From Sycobia sp. Sy_11 (Eukaryota > Arthropoda > Insecta > Hymenoptera > Epichrysomallidae), in the NCBI GenBank assembly GCA_018907035.1, contig JACCIC010000004.1, positions 7,028,001 to 7,092,000 on the forward strand: DNA of 64,000 bases, read 5' to 3'. The notes beneath the pieces are model-generated. The model was not told the origin of the DNA. It saw only the letters and a program-made list of their open reading frames with translations, and did not search any database. This document shows positions 1 to 13,067 of this stretch, piece by piece (position 1 is the stretch's first letter; every line of letters starts with the position of its first letter). A program made the translations under genes and the position numbers.

Positions 1-110
1 TGCTGATAAAGTCAATTTTAAAATATTCATAAATAAGAGGATCTACAAAGAAAGAAATCTATCAATCGTTGAAAATCGAATCATTGAACTTGATCGATAT
101 TATTTTCTCT

Positions 111-183
111 TTCAGATAGCAAATACAAAATATAATCACGGCACTCAGAGATCTTGGTGGTAAATTATTTCATCACAAAAATA
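111..183 (+). repeat. Exon-like block, copy 1 of a tandem duplication
   Basis: A 44-nt segment (116-159) has a strong acceptor before it (TTTTCTCTTTCAG) and a donor after it (GTAAAT). It is repeated 325 bp downstream with two substitutions. Only one plus-strand frame is open through it (14 codons plus 2 nt, beginning IANTKYNHGT). The identity continues about 20 nt into the downstream flank, whereas sequence further out is only about two-thirds similar. I read it as one of two alternative exons of a gene extending beyond the left edge. It could instead be a non-coding conserved element. I do not recognise the peptide. Confidence 0.4.
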
Positions 184-435
184 AGTATCATTATTAAAAA
201 ATCAAAACAAGATGTATACTTACTTATTATTTCTATTACCAGCCTATATTGAATTATCGATTTGTTCGATGGAATATTCTTAGGTGTAATTTATTAATGT
301 TACATAACCAGATGTTTTTTCATAGCTGGCAACTAAATCAACTTTAAATTGCTAATATATGAGAGCATCTAGAAGGTAAAAAATCTATGAAATATATCAA
401 ATAGAAAAATTTATTTTGTTGAATATCATTTTTAG

Positions 436-508
436 TTCAGATAGCAAATACAAGATATAATCACGGCATTCAGAGATCTTGGTGGTAAATTATTTCATCA
501 TAAAAATA
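436..508 (+). repeat. Exon-like block, copy 2 of a tandem duplication
   Basis: This is the second copy of the block at 111-183. The exon-like part is 441-484, with acceptor TTTTTAGTTCAG and donor GTAAAT. The differences are A to G and C to T. In the open plus frame these change Lys to Arg and Thr to Ile. In one open minus-strand frame both fall at third codon positions and are silent, so minus-strand coding cannot be excluded, although no minus-strand donor is visible. Confidence 0.4.
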
Positions 509-590
509 ACAATCTTATAATTACAAAATTAAGACAATAATATTTGCATACCTTTTGTTTCTCTTACTAATTGAAATTTACATATTGCCG

Positions 591-2031
591 TTTTGGATTA
601 AAGATGCTTCCAAAATCTTTGCAACATTTATAAAAGTTATTTTCAAATTTAATTCAAATGGGAAAATTTTCGTATTTTTTAACGACTTTTTAAGCGTAGT
701 AGAAAATTTAGAAATTGGATATAAAGTTTATCATAAGTCGGGGAAAAACGGATTAAGTTTTCAATAAAGTAAACGTTTTTCGTGATAAGATGAATTATTT
801 AGTTAGAACAATAGTCGCATACGAGTATCAGCGATTAGACAAAAATATAGAATCTGTATTTATCAATCCGGTTCTAAAATTATATTACTAGTTACTTATT
901 TGTAAAAATTTTGGTATAACTTAATAAAACATAATTCGATACATGTTTATTCAAAAAGAAAATAAATATTTTGTAAGCTTTAAGCAATGTTTAATTAGTA
1001 TATTAATTTTGACAATTAATTAATTATAAGGAAAATTTTCATTACAGTACGAATGCATCGGGTTTTAAAACCATTTTGCTTCAAAATAAAACCCGTTGTT
1101 TTTTTATTTTAGCCAACGAACTGTTATTAGCAAATCAAAGTAACAAGTCGAGGTGTAATGTTTGCTTTAACTACATTAAAATTTTTTTAAATAGTGTGAA
1201 TAGAACACGTATTATAGTCGTTCGTACTTTAAGAAGAAATTATCTAATCCGGTATTAGCACGATTATTCCGATAAATGTCAAATTATACAATATACCTAA
1301 GAAATATAATGAAGTTATCTAAAACAATATTAAATCGATATTGTTGATTCCTGTTTGAAGTGGAACATCTCGTCGAAACAAATGAATATCAAGTAGTACG
1401 AGATTATGATACCGATAATGATAGACGTTTGTAGAAAATGCGTAGAAAAGCGACATAAAATACAATGAAACAAGTAATTAAAAAATCATATAATAAAAAA
1501 CGCAAATACACAAACGTCTAAAATATACCTGAATAATAAGTTAACAAGAAGAAAAATTGTTGATTGTAATAGAAAAATTAGGTGGGATTGTAATAATTCT
1601 AACGTCAATGGAGTTTTGCTGCAGACAATGGGACACCATTTGGAGCAATAGGATAATAACAGCAGTAGGTATATAATTATATAGCAAGCTTTATAACGCT
1701 GTAAAAAGTTACTTCTTCTTTCAATTTTATATTTCGCAGAATAATCTTAGGATTTGCGAGGATGGTTGTTCATAAACTGACCCATTTGATGCACCAATCG
1801 CAAGAAAACTCCATTATCGTGTAGTTCATTCATGTAGATGGATACTGTTGGAATTTCAGCTGAATCGAATCTTTGATCGAACTTAGTAGTTTTGTTTTTA
1901 CCACCATTAAAAGCAGATATATCCGCGCATTATAGGAAAATAGGAAAAAAGCAATATCGATCGGTGATTCGATCTTTATTTTTAGAAGGAAAATCGCAAA
2001 GCTGAAAGTTTGAACGAACCAGGCCATGATT
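591..2031. other. No gene recognised
   Basis: A+T-rich sequence with only short, stop-bounded open frames and no recognisable domain or splice-linked coding segment. It may be intronic to whatever gene owns the duplicated exon-like block to its left. Confidence 0.5.
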
Positions 2032-2126
2032 TATCGTGAAGCTATCTTAAAAAACCGTATGGGCCATATCTTGCATGAAATTTTAGGCGTAAGAAAACTA
2101 TCGGCGCAATGGACGCTGCGTTGAAC
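2032..2126 (+). mobile_element. Mariner transposase scrap
   Basis: The plus strand reads MGHILHEILGVRKLSAQW followed by a stop. This matches the helix-turn-helix end of mariner transposases, whose usual pattern is ...ILHE.LGMRKL.A.WVP. No catalytic region or inverted repeats were found around it, so only a short fossil fragment remains. Confidence 0.55.
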
Positions 2127-5100
2127 AAGCGGAACAGTGAGACCACTTATTGATACTTTGAATCTGGTGCATTGTAAATTTAAATGCAACGACTGTATAA
2201 TGAAACACGCCACAATAAATAACTGACACTTATGCCATCAAATATACATTAATCAATCCAAATGTCGTGTAAGCAATTATTTAGCGCTCATTGGGTGTAT
2301 GATAATTTTGTAGTATTATTTTTTCGATCAGAAAAAATTATCGTATCAAATGCCCTTATCTTTACAAACAGCTTGTTGATATTATATTAAATGCATTTCT
2401 ATAAATATATCCCAAAAATTATAAATATAAAATCAATAATTTTATTTAAAATTTTTTTTACATTTTATATTGAATTTAAATATTTGCGTATTACTCAAGA
2501 AATTTTAAACAATAAATTTACTATGTATATACAAAATTCATAAATTAGAGTTTCAAAATAGGGCAAACGTTATTAAATATTTTTTTTCTTCAAATACAGA
2601 AATAGAACATCTTTATATGACGAAAATATTTCTTGAATGAGATTCGTAATGAAAGATTTCAAGCAGAGTTTTGATTCTGAAAATCGCTGATATTTTTTAA
2701 TACTCTGAAATATTCAAAGAAATAATTAAAATCTTATTCATTACAATATGTTCTTTAGTTATAGTATCATTAGATTAATAAATACTACAGTTAAGCTGGC
2801 CTTGCAAAATTTATTTAACTCAAATTTTTAAGAAATATTCTTTTTTTTCAATTGTAGATTTGCGATTAATTGCATTTTTGAAAATAAATTAATTAAATAT
2901 ATAAAGAAATACGTATATTTTTAAAAATCTGTATCATAAATCCAAACTAATAAACTATAAAATTGTTATACTAGAATATACTATATTATCCTAGAATGCA
3001 AATGGGAAATTTTTAAATAAGCAATCACTATAAAAAACTTCTTAGACCAAAACAATAATACTGTTCTATTATTTCAATAGATAGAAAATCATGCTAAAGG
3101 CATTTATAAAATAGCCTTCTGATTCAATACTAAAATGCATGTTTTTTGCTTTATTGGAATATACAAAGCGTTGTCCCAAGCCTTTGCCATTTAAAATAAG
3201 CGATAAGAATATTTCAGAAATTGTGTGAGATAGAAAAAAAAACTTTAATGGTGATGATCTGGATAAACATCATTAAAAGGATAACTTTGTTTTTACAAAC
3301 GGAAACTTCTATTTTAGAAAAGAATAAAATTTTACGTTAAAAATATAACATACACCGTTTAGTCAAGCATGCACGTTTTTTTTTTAATGTTATCAATAGA
3401 AATTATTTTTAAATTAAATACATTTTCGAACATTGAACCATTTAGTTTCTTTTCGTAAACATTCCTTCCGTCTCCCAATTAGCGGTCAAAAACAAAGATT
3501 TTTAATTGAAAAAAAACCGCTGAAGCCACAGATTGGAAATTTTGGTATTATACATCTCATAGATATACCGGTCACAGAAAGAAATTCGCGTTAATCCATT
3601 CCTAAGTCGACGAAAAGATGTCATGTATGTTTTACATTTTTTACAAAAACTTCTGATTTTAGAATATTATGGGATCAATTTTAGTTTCTAATGCATTTAT
3701 AAAAATTATAAAAAAAAAATCTGGATTCAACCCATCTTCTCCTAAACGAGCGAAAAAAAATCCTTATTTATTCGAAAACGTGTTGTTATTAATGTCTGCC
3801 GCTTTATCGATAACAAGAAATTTCACAAAGTTATTCATTCGTTCATTATTTATTCTTTTATTGAAAATAAAAGTAAATTTAACACTAACGAAGGATTTGA
3901 ATATTTTTGATATTCTTGTTAATAGCAACAGGTGCAACAAGCAGACAAAGTGTCTCATTTATTATTTTCCTCCTCCATCAGTTAATATCGCATTATTACA
4001 TTATAATAAATAAGAAAGACCTATAAAAAAGCAGTACATTTTTCTACGTATTGTAATTTGATAAATCGATATCTGAAATTTAAAAATAACGAGTTGCAAG
4101 TTATAAGACAATTTCATACCTAAAAATTTACTGCCGGCAATACTTAGAGCAAACGCCATTAACGACGAATTTTTTTAAAACTATATTTAGATTCCTAAAA
4201 TTGTACATATTTGAGCTTTTCTTAAAAGCTTTTTTTAAATTTCAAATATTAATGTAATTTGTAATGTCGCTTTGGCTTGAAAATCGCCGTATAAAGTACT
4301 CTTAAACAATATTTTGGAGAAAAAACATTTTGAATTAATTAATTAAAAACCGTTAAAAGCATGAAAGTGCAATAGTAGTATTTTCTATGCGATATGGCAT
4401 GACCAAAAGCCAATAATAAAATATTTAATCAATTTTTAGGAGATGTCGGAATAAAATCTGATCGTTATAATAATAATCCCACGGAGCATGACAAAAGATT
4501 TAACGGTGATTTGGTTTTTTAGCGAGCTTTCTGTCGTGATAAAAGATCACAATTTATCTGATGGTGATAGCAAAATCAAAATTTCGACTGTAAGTTGTAC
4601 AATTCGACTCGAGACTGTTTCTCAGATTTCTTCAGATCTGTTTCTCCACTTCTACTGCATAAAGTCGTTTTTTACAATTTGCATTTTTATAAAAAACATT
4701 GTGTTGAATGCATATTTCATTGATAATATTGCCAATGAAAATTTAATATTTTGTCTATAAACAAATCAAGTACTAATTGATAAAATTTCATGGTACTTAT
4801 ATAAAGTTAATGTACATTTCATTATGTCTACGAAATATTTTATCCACTGATAGAGGAATACTTGTTTTTCCGCGTAGTCATTTCACGAGCGGCTAAAAAT
4901 CACATTAGTTACCGATAAAATCTTTACTCCTTTACATGATTGTATGTACGATGCGTTACACACACACACACACACGCGCGCGCGCACAAAGTAATAATGC
5001 GTTAAAAATTTGTAAGTTATAGATTATAAATAATATCTAAGCGTTTAAAAAAGTTGTATAATCAAAAACATATAATTTATAACATTTAAATGTAATACTT

Positions 5101-8100
5101 TGCGGAATAATAATATCTATGTATATATTGTACATACAGTAAAACTTGTATCAGTATAGAATAAATTTCATGGTTTCATAATAAAATTTTTTATTAATTG
5201 ATGAAATGAAATATTTACTGTTTATGTAGTATAGATAAAAATCGCATATACTTGAAACTACTTTCATAAATGTAAAGAAAGTAAGATTCATTGAATATTG
5301 AAAATTCATGCTCATTGCATGAAAAAATTTTCAATACATTTTAAATTTCAATACATGTAAAGTGTATGAATTTTCATTTTTTAATGAATTTCAATTCTTT
5401 TACGCTTATAAAAGTAACTACTAGCTCATGTACATTCAATTTAAAGTGCTCTTTTTTTAACCGTGTACAATCACAATTTTCATTATTTACATAACTATAT
5501 CCATAACAGCTATTTTTCATCATTGAAGTGTACAAATTGTTATATTGAGAACATTTTCGTAAAATCTTTCATATGTTACGCCGCGTTATGACGCTCAGAT
5601 TTTACTTCTATATTCCCTTAAAAATTTTCCATTATAAAGTTTATTTAGATTCATTATAAAACAAAAAAATAAGTAAAATTTGAGGCCAAATCATGAAAAA
5701 GTATTCTAGTTGAATATGATCGAAATAGATGTAAAGTTTGGAATATAGAAAATGAAAAAATTTTCATAGTAAGAGAAATCATTTGCGATAAAATAAATTA
5801 TTGAGCATCGAAGCTAAAAATGAGATAGAAGAAAAATGATAACAATAATGATAATATTATTGATTTTTTGGATTTATATTTTGAATAAAGGAAAGATATT
5901 GAATAATATATTTCGTTTTACACACGGATGATCTAGCGAGTGCTTGCTAATATTAAAACAATGAATAATTTAAAAGATTACTTACACTATAAGTTTCAGA
6001 TGGTTGATTTGAATAAAATTAATTTTTCCTTGGAATAAAAATCGAAAGATATAGCAATAAAATAACATTAGACCAATGTGCTTATATTCAAACGATATTG
6101 GAGAAATTCAGAATGCATGATTGTATCCTGTCAATACATCACATCCAAGTAAATTATTATATAGCCTTAATTTATGAAGAAAATGCCCCTTATAGATTTT
6201 TTTTTTCATTTTTATCCATATTTTCGAATGGATCCGATTTTTGTTTTCAGTAGTTATCTATGAAAATTCCTAAAAATCAATTTCTGAAAAAGAGATAAAC
6301 ATTTTCTTTTATTTTTTACAGTTTTATTTAATTTTGATTACAAATTTTTAAAAATTATGAATTCAATTTTGATAATGGTTGTACATATTAATACCAAAAT
6401 ATATTTATTTCTGAATTATACTCTAATCAATTCCTAACAGAATGAATAGGAAATAAACGTGCTTTACGTATGTTTATGTTTTTATTGATAACTAGTATGT
6501 TTAAGGATTCAGTATCGATGTTTTAGCGGTTGAGCGGCGCCGCACTTTTCGCCATCAAAAAGAAAATCAGCATACGGCGTGATCACTACTTGGTGAAATG
6601 GTGTTTCACAATCATATAATACGAGCAACAGATATGGAATACGATAAATTAGGTTATCGGGCCCGTGCTATGAAATGTAATAGGATTATCAAATTTGAAG
6701 AATTTGCTTATACCGAATAGTTCGAAACGGGATTTTCTAAGCGGTATTTACCAAACTGGATTTAATCCAGAGATTCATAGACAGAATCCTGAATGAATGT
6801 GTAAAGGATATGAGTGAAGGTTTAGTTACTAATCACAGATACGAATTTGATAAAATAAATGTATTAAGGAAATGTATATAAAGGTGATTAGCGTATAAGC
6901 CTGGGCCACATTGAGCTTCGTGGGAACCAAAATTAAAAGTGAGTTATTTATTTATTTCTTTCATAATAATAACAACCTAACTTGTTTACTTAATTCAGCG
7001 ACGTCCAATAAAAACCAATAAACCAATTACCTTGAAAATTTCTAGATATTTTTCAACCAAATCGCACGTGCTCAATAAAAAAAAGGAGTTTTTGAAATTC
7101 TACTTAAGAGGGGGTAAAAATATTAATTTCTTTTATCTTTTTACTCATAAATTCAGATCTTCTAGCATTATGATTTGGATTTGTTTTTTCTAAATGTTAA
7201 TTATAAAAATATGCAAATATCCATTTCTCGAAATTGCCTTTATACACTCCTAAGAGAATAAAGAGAATAAATATATATTTTATATATTTTTTATGTTTTA
7301 TTTGATTACTTTGCATATTCTATACTTATGAATTAGGTTATTGGCCAAATGTTGCTTATATCATTTTTCTAAGTATACCAATCTATCAATACGTGATTAA
7401 ATGAAAAATAAACATGTTTGAAAGTATTTATTTTTATTTTTAAAATAAATTTATTTTCAAGCTCTATCCCGAGGGGATCAATAAACGCTTTTTACGTATC
7501 TATCGATAATTTGTGATTTGTAAATATTGAAATTCCATTTAGGGATTGTCTGTAATCTATAGATTGCGGCAAAGAAAGTAATAATTATTGAAGATAAATT
7601 TGCTAAGTACGGGTATAGTATATACATTTTTTTGCATTTTTTAAAACGATATTTTTGTCACACGAAATTTTTCAAAATGAATATATTATAGATACTAATT
7701 GGTGGCGTCAATGGATTAGGATCGTTACATAGTTTTTAAAAACATTTTAAATAAATAGATTATAAATAATTGGTTGGAAAAAATTTCCCAAACTTCGTGA
7801 TGTATTTTTAGTTGTAAGGAAATAGTAAACTTAAATTTTTTCAATCTACGAAAATGTTCCGAAAATACTCGAGTATACCCGAGGCCTGTGTATTACATGA
7901 TTCATATATATCTCTATACATTTGAACATGCATTTTATTTTATCTCATGTTTTTTTAAAACAATTCCTATTCATAAAAGCCATAAAATTAGTGTATGCAT
8001 AAACATATCCGAAAATCACAGGGAGTACTCGCCGAGTTAGCGACGTAGCATTGCAATGGCTTACGTCTTTTTAACGATGTTTTTTTAGCACATTAACAAT

Positions 8101-8645
8101 ACATAAAAACCATAAAAATAGTAAGAAATGAAAAACTATATCTTTTTTCTATATATTAAGTGTGTCTAACTGTCGCAATATTACGGATTTTACATTTCAC
8201 AATCTATATAAATTATTTATGAAAATTAAAATTCTTTAAATAATGTTAATTAATTTATAAACAAATAAAAAGCATATTTTTTGTTGATGCAACAATCCTA
8301 TTGTTGGTATACTGGAACGTATAGAGGAATGTATGATATTTGAGTAAATGCTTGTAAATTATTTCAATAATTAATAATTTCGTGAAAACGACTGTATTGT
8401 CGTTTTTTCCTAATATTGTATTCACATAAAGAAATAAACAACCCAAATTAAATCTTTTAATATACTAAAACAGTGTAAAGCAAGAGGGGGATAATGTTAC
8501 AGGGAGAGAATTGGGAAATTGTTGGGTGGAGGTGTCTTTTGGCTTCAATGTTCAGAGATGTTTATCAAGAATAAAATATAAAAGTTAAAGTATTTCTGCA
8601 GGGAGACAAATTTTGTTTATTTTTCAATATACTATTTTTTAAAAT
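2127..8645. other. Long gene-free stretch
   Basis: About 6.5 kb of A+T-rich DNA with no supported gene. It includes a CA/CG microsatellite (4958-4986). A slightly G+C-richer patch at about 6530-6780 has short broken frames and could be an old transposon remnant, but I recognise no family. Confidence 0.5.
4958..4986. repeat. (CA)n(CG)n microsatellite
   Basis: An alternating purine-pyrimidine tract: (CA) units pass directly into (CG) units. Confidence 0.9.
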
Positions 8646-8895
8646 GTTATTTAACGTTGTTTTATTTATGCTTGAATAAAGTGGCACTTTTCAGCGATGA
8701 ACGTCTACAATGTGTTTGTAAACAAAGCACATGTAAATTTTTACAACGATGCTGTTACCAGTCGGCTCAGACTGGAACTGAATTAAACCGGAACTCGGGC
8801 GGCCAAATTATCACCTACTACTAGCCGCTGCCTGCTGCTACTAGCCACTACTAGTTTATCGTTCTAGCGATCGAGCCATAGTAGCCTTCTAGTGA
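8646..8895 (-). mobile_element. tRNA-derived SINE, copy 1
   Basis: Read on the minus strand, it has a tRNA-like A box (TGGCTCGATCGCTAGAAC), a degenerate B-box region (CCCGAGTTCCGGTTTAATTC) and then a shared tail containing CTTTGTTTACAAACACATTG and GCATAAATAAAACAACG. The tail matches the copies at 13,941, 32,195 and 42,906. The stretch between the boxes is expanded by CTAGTAG-type units. The tRNA-like head and the shared tail support a SINE rather than a tRNA gene. Confidence 0.65.
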
Positions 8896-10060
8896 TCGAG
8901 CTTTTAATACGCATTCTCTAAGTTCTAAAAGACAACTTCCTTGTCTAAAACTTTGATGCCGAACAATGCGTGGAGCAGGCGTCATGTAAATATATTTTTT
9001 TATAAAATATTTAGACCGTTATAAACGTAGATATCCAAGGTTTTTACCTTGCAGAATATTTCAGTTTTCATGTATAATCTGATTCAAATGAAAACCATGA
9101 GTACGCAATTGGTAATGCCGATTCGGTTTAAAAATCTATATAATTTTTAGTTCCAAAACTGACACCATAGCGTTCAAGTCGCAGGTGGCTTCATCAAGTA
9201 TAAAGGCAAAGTAGAACTGTGGGCAATAGTCGTACTAAATTGCAAACTAACAAGTTGCAACAAACTGCAAGCCTGGCACTTTTACTTACACAATATTATA
9301 TCATATTATACATTTAAATTAATTTTAAAACCTTCTAAAACGTTTACTATTAATTCAAGTCATAAACACATGTTACATTGCAATTAAGAAACTAATTTCA
9401 ACTATCAAAGCTTAACCTTAATAAGTTTTATATTTATTTTTCTAAACAGTTTACATGTTGAAACAATAATTTTTTTGTACTAATTCGATGCTTGTTAAAT
9501 ATACATTAGTTTATATTGAGTTTTATAAAGATGGTGAGATTTTAAGATTACGAATCGATTACTTTTCGGCCGTTTGCTACAAGATAAGGTGTAAACTTAA
9601 AATTTAGAAAAAATTTTTCCTTCTTATATTTCACGTAAATTTCTTATATTACCCTACTATTTCTTGACATAATTCGAAATCTAAAAATTTAGTATATATT
9701 ACACAATTTATTTTATATCATTAATAAGATCGTTGAAAAGTGGTTGGGGCTACCAAAATATCACATGTGCATTATTTGATATAACCAAAATAAAATGTAT
9801 ATATAACATTTTCAAGCATCAATAATTAAACGTGAATATTTATATTTAAAATTTAATTATTTTATGTGTCTTGATTTAGATCTTATTCAAGCATATGCAA
9901 AATACTGAAATAGAATGAATCTAAATGCATTTGTACGATAAAGCACCAAATGTCGAAGCCATCTTAATCGTAGTATTTATCTATCTTAATGGTAAGAAAG
10001 TAAGAAATTCAAAATACTTACATTAATGTATGTTTACATAATTAGAAGATACGATTAATA
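8896..10060. other. No gene recognised
   Basis: A+T-rich spacer between the SINE and the 3' end of ORC1. It probably includes the ORC1 3' UTR next to 10,060. Nothing else is supported. Confidence 0.5.
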
Positions 10061-12465
10061 TTATGTCTCTATAGGTCGTAAAGCAAATTGAATATCATCT
10101 GTTGAAACATTTAGTAAGAGTCTTTGATGTATATCCATTTTTGAATGATCACATGAAAGTAATCTCCATGATCCTAATCTAGCACAAATAGCAAGAACTT
10201 CTGTTATATTAGGTACATGTTCACCTGTACAAATGAGAATTATTTGAAATGTTAATCAAAAATAATTTTTTAAATTGTAATCAAATAATTTACCATTAAA
10301 TCTACATAATGATTCTAATTGGTAATAAACGTTTTTGAATAAAATTTCTTCAACTCCAGTGCGAATAACTTCTGTAGATGCAGCTTCTAAGAAAACTTTC
10401 TCTAAATCTGAACAATTTTTGATAGCTTGAATTTTAGGACTAGCAATCATTTCTTCTAAAGCCTGCTTAACATCTGTCATGGTGACAAGTTCACGACCAT
10501 TTATTTCTGTAATTTCTGTTGATCTTCGACAAATATCTAAAGCTCTTCGAGCATCTCCAGAAACAGCAGCAACTTTTCTTTAATAAGATAAGATTTATTT
10601 TATTTTTTGACAAAATCAATAAATTAGAAATTTTACTGAAATAAAAATAATAAAACAGTTTAAAGAAATTACCGAGCTACCAGTTGGATAGTTTCACCAC
10701 TGAAAGCATTATGACCTTTTAATCTAGATATAACAATTTGTTCTAGTTGTTTAAAATTATATGGTGGAAATGTTAATCGAGTTAAACCCAGACGGGATGT
10801 GACTCTACCCATTAAAATTCTTTCTGGAAGATCCATTGTATTTGCAATAGTTACTACAACTAATTTAGCACCTGATTTACTTGGCCAATCCAGAAGATTG
10901 TAAACAACATCTTGACGTTTTGTACATAACAAATCTAACTAAAAAAAAATTAAAAATTCAATATTATATTTAATTAGAGGCAATTTTAATATTGAAATTA
11001 GTTACCTCATCTGCAAGTAGTAATGTCATTCCCTTTTTTAAATTAGTATTTGTAAATCTATTTTGTAAAAGTTTTTGAGCTTCTTCCCATGTTTTAGATT
11101 GTCCAGTTAATTGTTTCCATATTTGTACATAAGCCTGCCTTGGTTCAGTAAGCTTCATTCCATTGATATCTGCATATTCAAATTTAGTTAATTTTCCAGC
11201 ATTAACTGATTTTTTTAAACAACGAATGACTTCATTGACTGTTGCTGTTTTGCCAGTTCCAGGTACACCACTTATATAAATACATCTAAGAAATAAATAT
11301 TTAATTAAAATTTTATTCATAAACTTCTTTTTAGTTTCTAATCATTTGACATCAAAATTTGTAAACATACCCTCCAGTGTCATCAGACAATCTTGAATGT
11401 AAAAAAGTATATATATCATTAAATTCTTCTTCTCTGCAAGGTAATGATTTTGGAAGAATGCTCACATGAAGCTTATGTCTAGCTTCTTGTAAAGGTGTAC
11501 TCGGTTTTGCAATACTTGCAGTTCTTCGATGAATTGAAGGTGTTAAATTTAATTGTGCAAGTGATTTTGTTGGTGTTTTTGTTGCTACATTTGGAAGTTT
11601 TGCATGTTTTTTAGTTTTTAAAGGCTTGCAAGAATAATCATCATCACTAGAAATTTCTTCACTTTCACTTTCAGAATCTTCATCATTTTGATAATCTATA
11701 TCCTTATCATCATCATCGTCATCTTCTTCAAAATGTTCTAATGCTGCCTCAATGTCGATATTTTTTTTCCTAAAAGACAATGATTTGAGAGGCGTGGTTT
11801 TTTGTGAAGGACTGCTTGATTTTATAGTATTTATAGTTCTTCGTTGCATTGAACGAGTTGAATGTGATTGTGCACGTGTTTCTATTTTATTTTTAATAGA
11901 TACATCTGAAAATCTTGAAAGTTTCGAAGGTGTTTTATTTTGTGTAACAGACCTAACTTTTTGAATTTTTGAAGGTGTTGGCGAAAAATCATCATCACTG
12001 TATTCTTTATATGTAGTAACTTTTTTTGATCTAAGTCTAGAGTGAGAAGTTTCATTTAAATTTAAGTTTTCCAAGGCTTTTGTTGGGGAAGCTAGTAATT
12101 CTTGAGATTTTGTATACGGTGTTCTTGTATGCATCTGTTTTGAAACTTTTAATTTACTGTTTGGTGTAGATTTAGACTTAAGTTTATTGAATGGTGATAA
12201 TGGCGTGCTTCTAGATCTTAAACGTCGGGGAGATTTAATTTTGTTTAAATTATACATTTTATTTTCATTATCAAATTTGGTTTCTAAACTAATTTCTTCC
12301 TTGAAATCCACAATATCTACAAATTTAATTATTAATTAATAAATACTGATCAATAATTACAAAATACAATTTATACTGCAAAGAGTTCTAAGTAAATTCA
12401 CCATCAGAAGAACTATTTTCTATTTTCTTTCTGGAAATTGTACGACTTTGTCTTCTTGTTGCCAT
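10061..12465 (-). CDS. Orc1: Origin recognition complex subunit 1 (ORC1), six exons
   Basis: ORC1 is the ATP-binding subunit of the origin recognition complex, which marks replication origins and loads MCM helicases. Minus-strand exons are 12465-12402, 12316-11371, 11285-11006, 10938-10673, 10577-10294 and 10224-10061. All junctions are GT-AG and keep frame, giving 667 aa. Residues 1-335 are disordered and basic with many S/T-P sites (SPRRLR, TPLSP), a likely CDK target region, plus an acidic run (EEDDDDDD). The AAA+ core has Walker A GVPGTGKT (343-350), Walker B LLLADELD (425-432), sensor 1 IANT (461-464) and the ORC1-typical [12 protein letters not shown] (526-537). A winged-helix C terminus ends ...[17 protein letters not shown]. 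Human (about 860 aa) and fly ORC1 begin with a BAH domain. None is visible here, so either it was lost or an upstream exon was missed. The ATG context is MATRRQSRT. Confidence 0.93.
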
Positions 12466-12747
12466 CTTAGAATCTGAATTAATAATATTCCAAAGCTATA
12501 TTTATTTATAACTAATTCCTAATAAATATGTTAATATTACTGAACACGTGATGGTTAAATAAATATGTTGGAATAATATCACCTACCTTTAGAGATTCCA
12601 AATTTGAATTAAACTTAAAATTATTTTCATAGAAAAATATAAGATAAAAAAAATTAAATAAAAAATAAAATGAACAAAATAAAAGTAAATGGTAAAACAA
12701 TCACAGAAGTAAAATAATTTCTATTTATAAAACCTATAGTATTAAAC

Positions 12748-12755
12748 GCGGGAAA
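12748..12755 (-). promoter_or_regulatory. E2F-type site upstream of ORC1
   Basis: The minus strand reads TTTCCCGC, within CGTTTCCCGCG, matching the E2F consensus TTTSSCGC. It lies about 280 bp upstream of the ORC1 start codon. ORC1 is a known E2F target in animals, so the location makes sense. Function here is inferred from one motif only. Confidence 0.5.
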
Positions 12756-12998
12756 CGGAAGTATTCTTATATCTTCACACTCTCTCAAGCCGCATACCCT
12801 CCGCATGTACACACAACGCAAATGTAACTACACGTGGTCGCCACGTGGCATCCTCGTAGTCCTATATACTACGGCTACAAGCCATCTATGAGTACCGAAG
12901 ATAAGCACACACAAGAGAAAAAAGCATGTAGAAAAAATGAGACGAAACTTCGTTTTTTTTTTATTAGGAACTTCTTCTTTAAATATTGGGATCATAAA

Positions 12999-13067
12999 GT
13001 GATGTCGCCCTGGTAGCAAAAAACAATACTACAACGGCGGGTATGTATGGGTCTAAATCGCTTCAAG
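12999..13067. repeat. Dispersed conserved block, copy A
   Basis: About 70 bp starting GTGATGTCGCCCTGGTAGCA and ending CTAAATCGCTTCAAG. It aligns with 48,382-48,447 with a 3-nt gap and about 70% identity. The core, reverse-complemented, is CTACCAGGGCGAC, reminiscent of CTCF-type motifs. It lies about 530 bp upstream of the ORC1 start codon. Confidence 0.45.

Noticed and set aside
11752..11964. A 70-codon plus-strand frame
   Set aside because: It is an antisense shadow of ORC1 exon 2.
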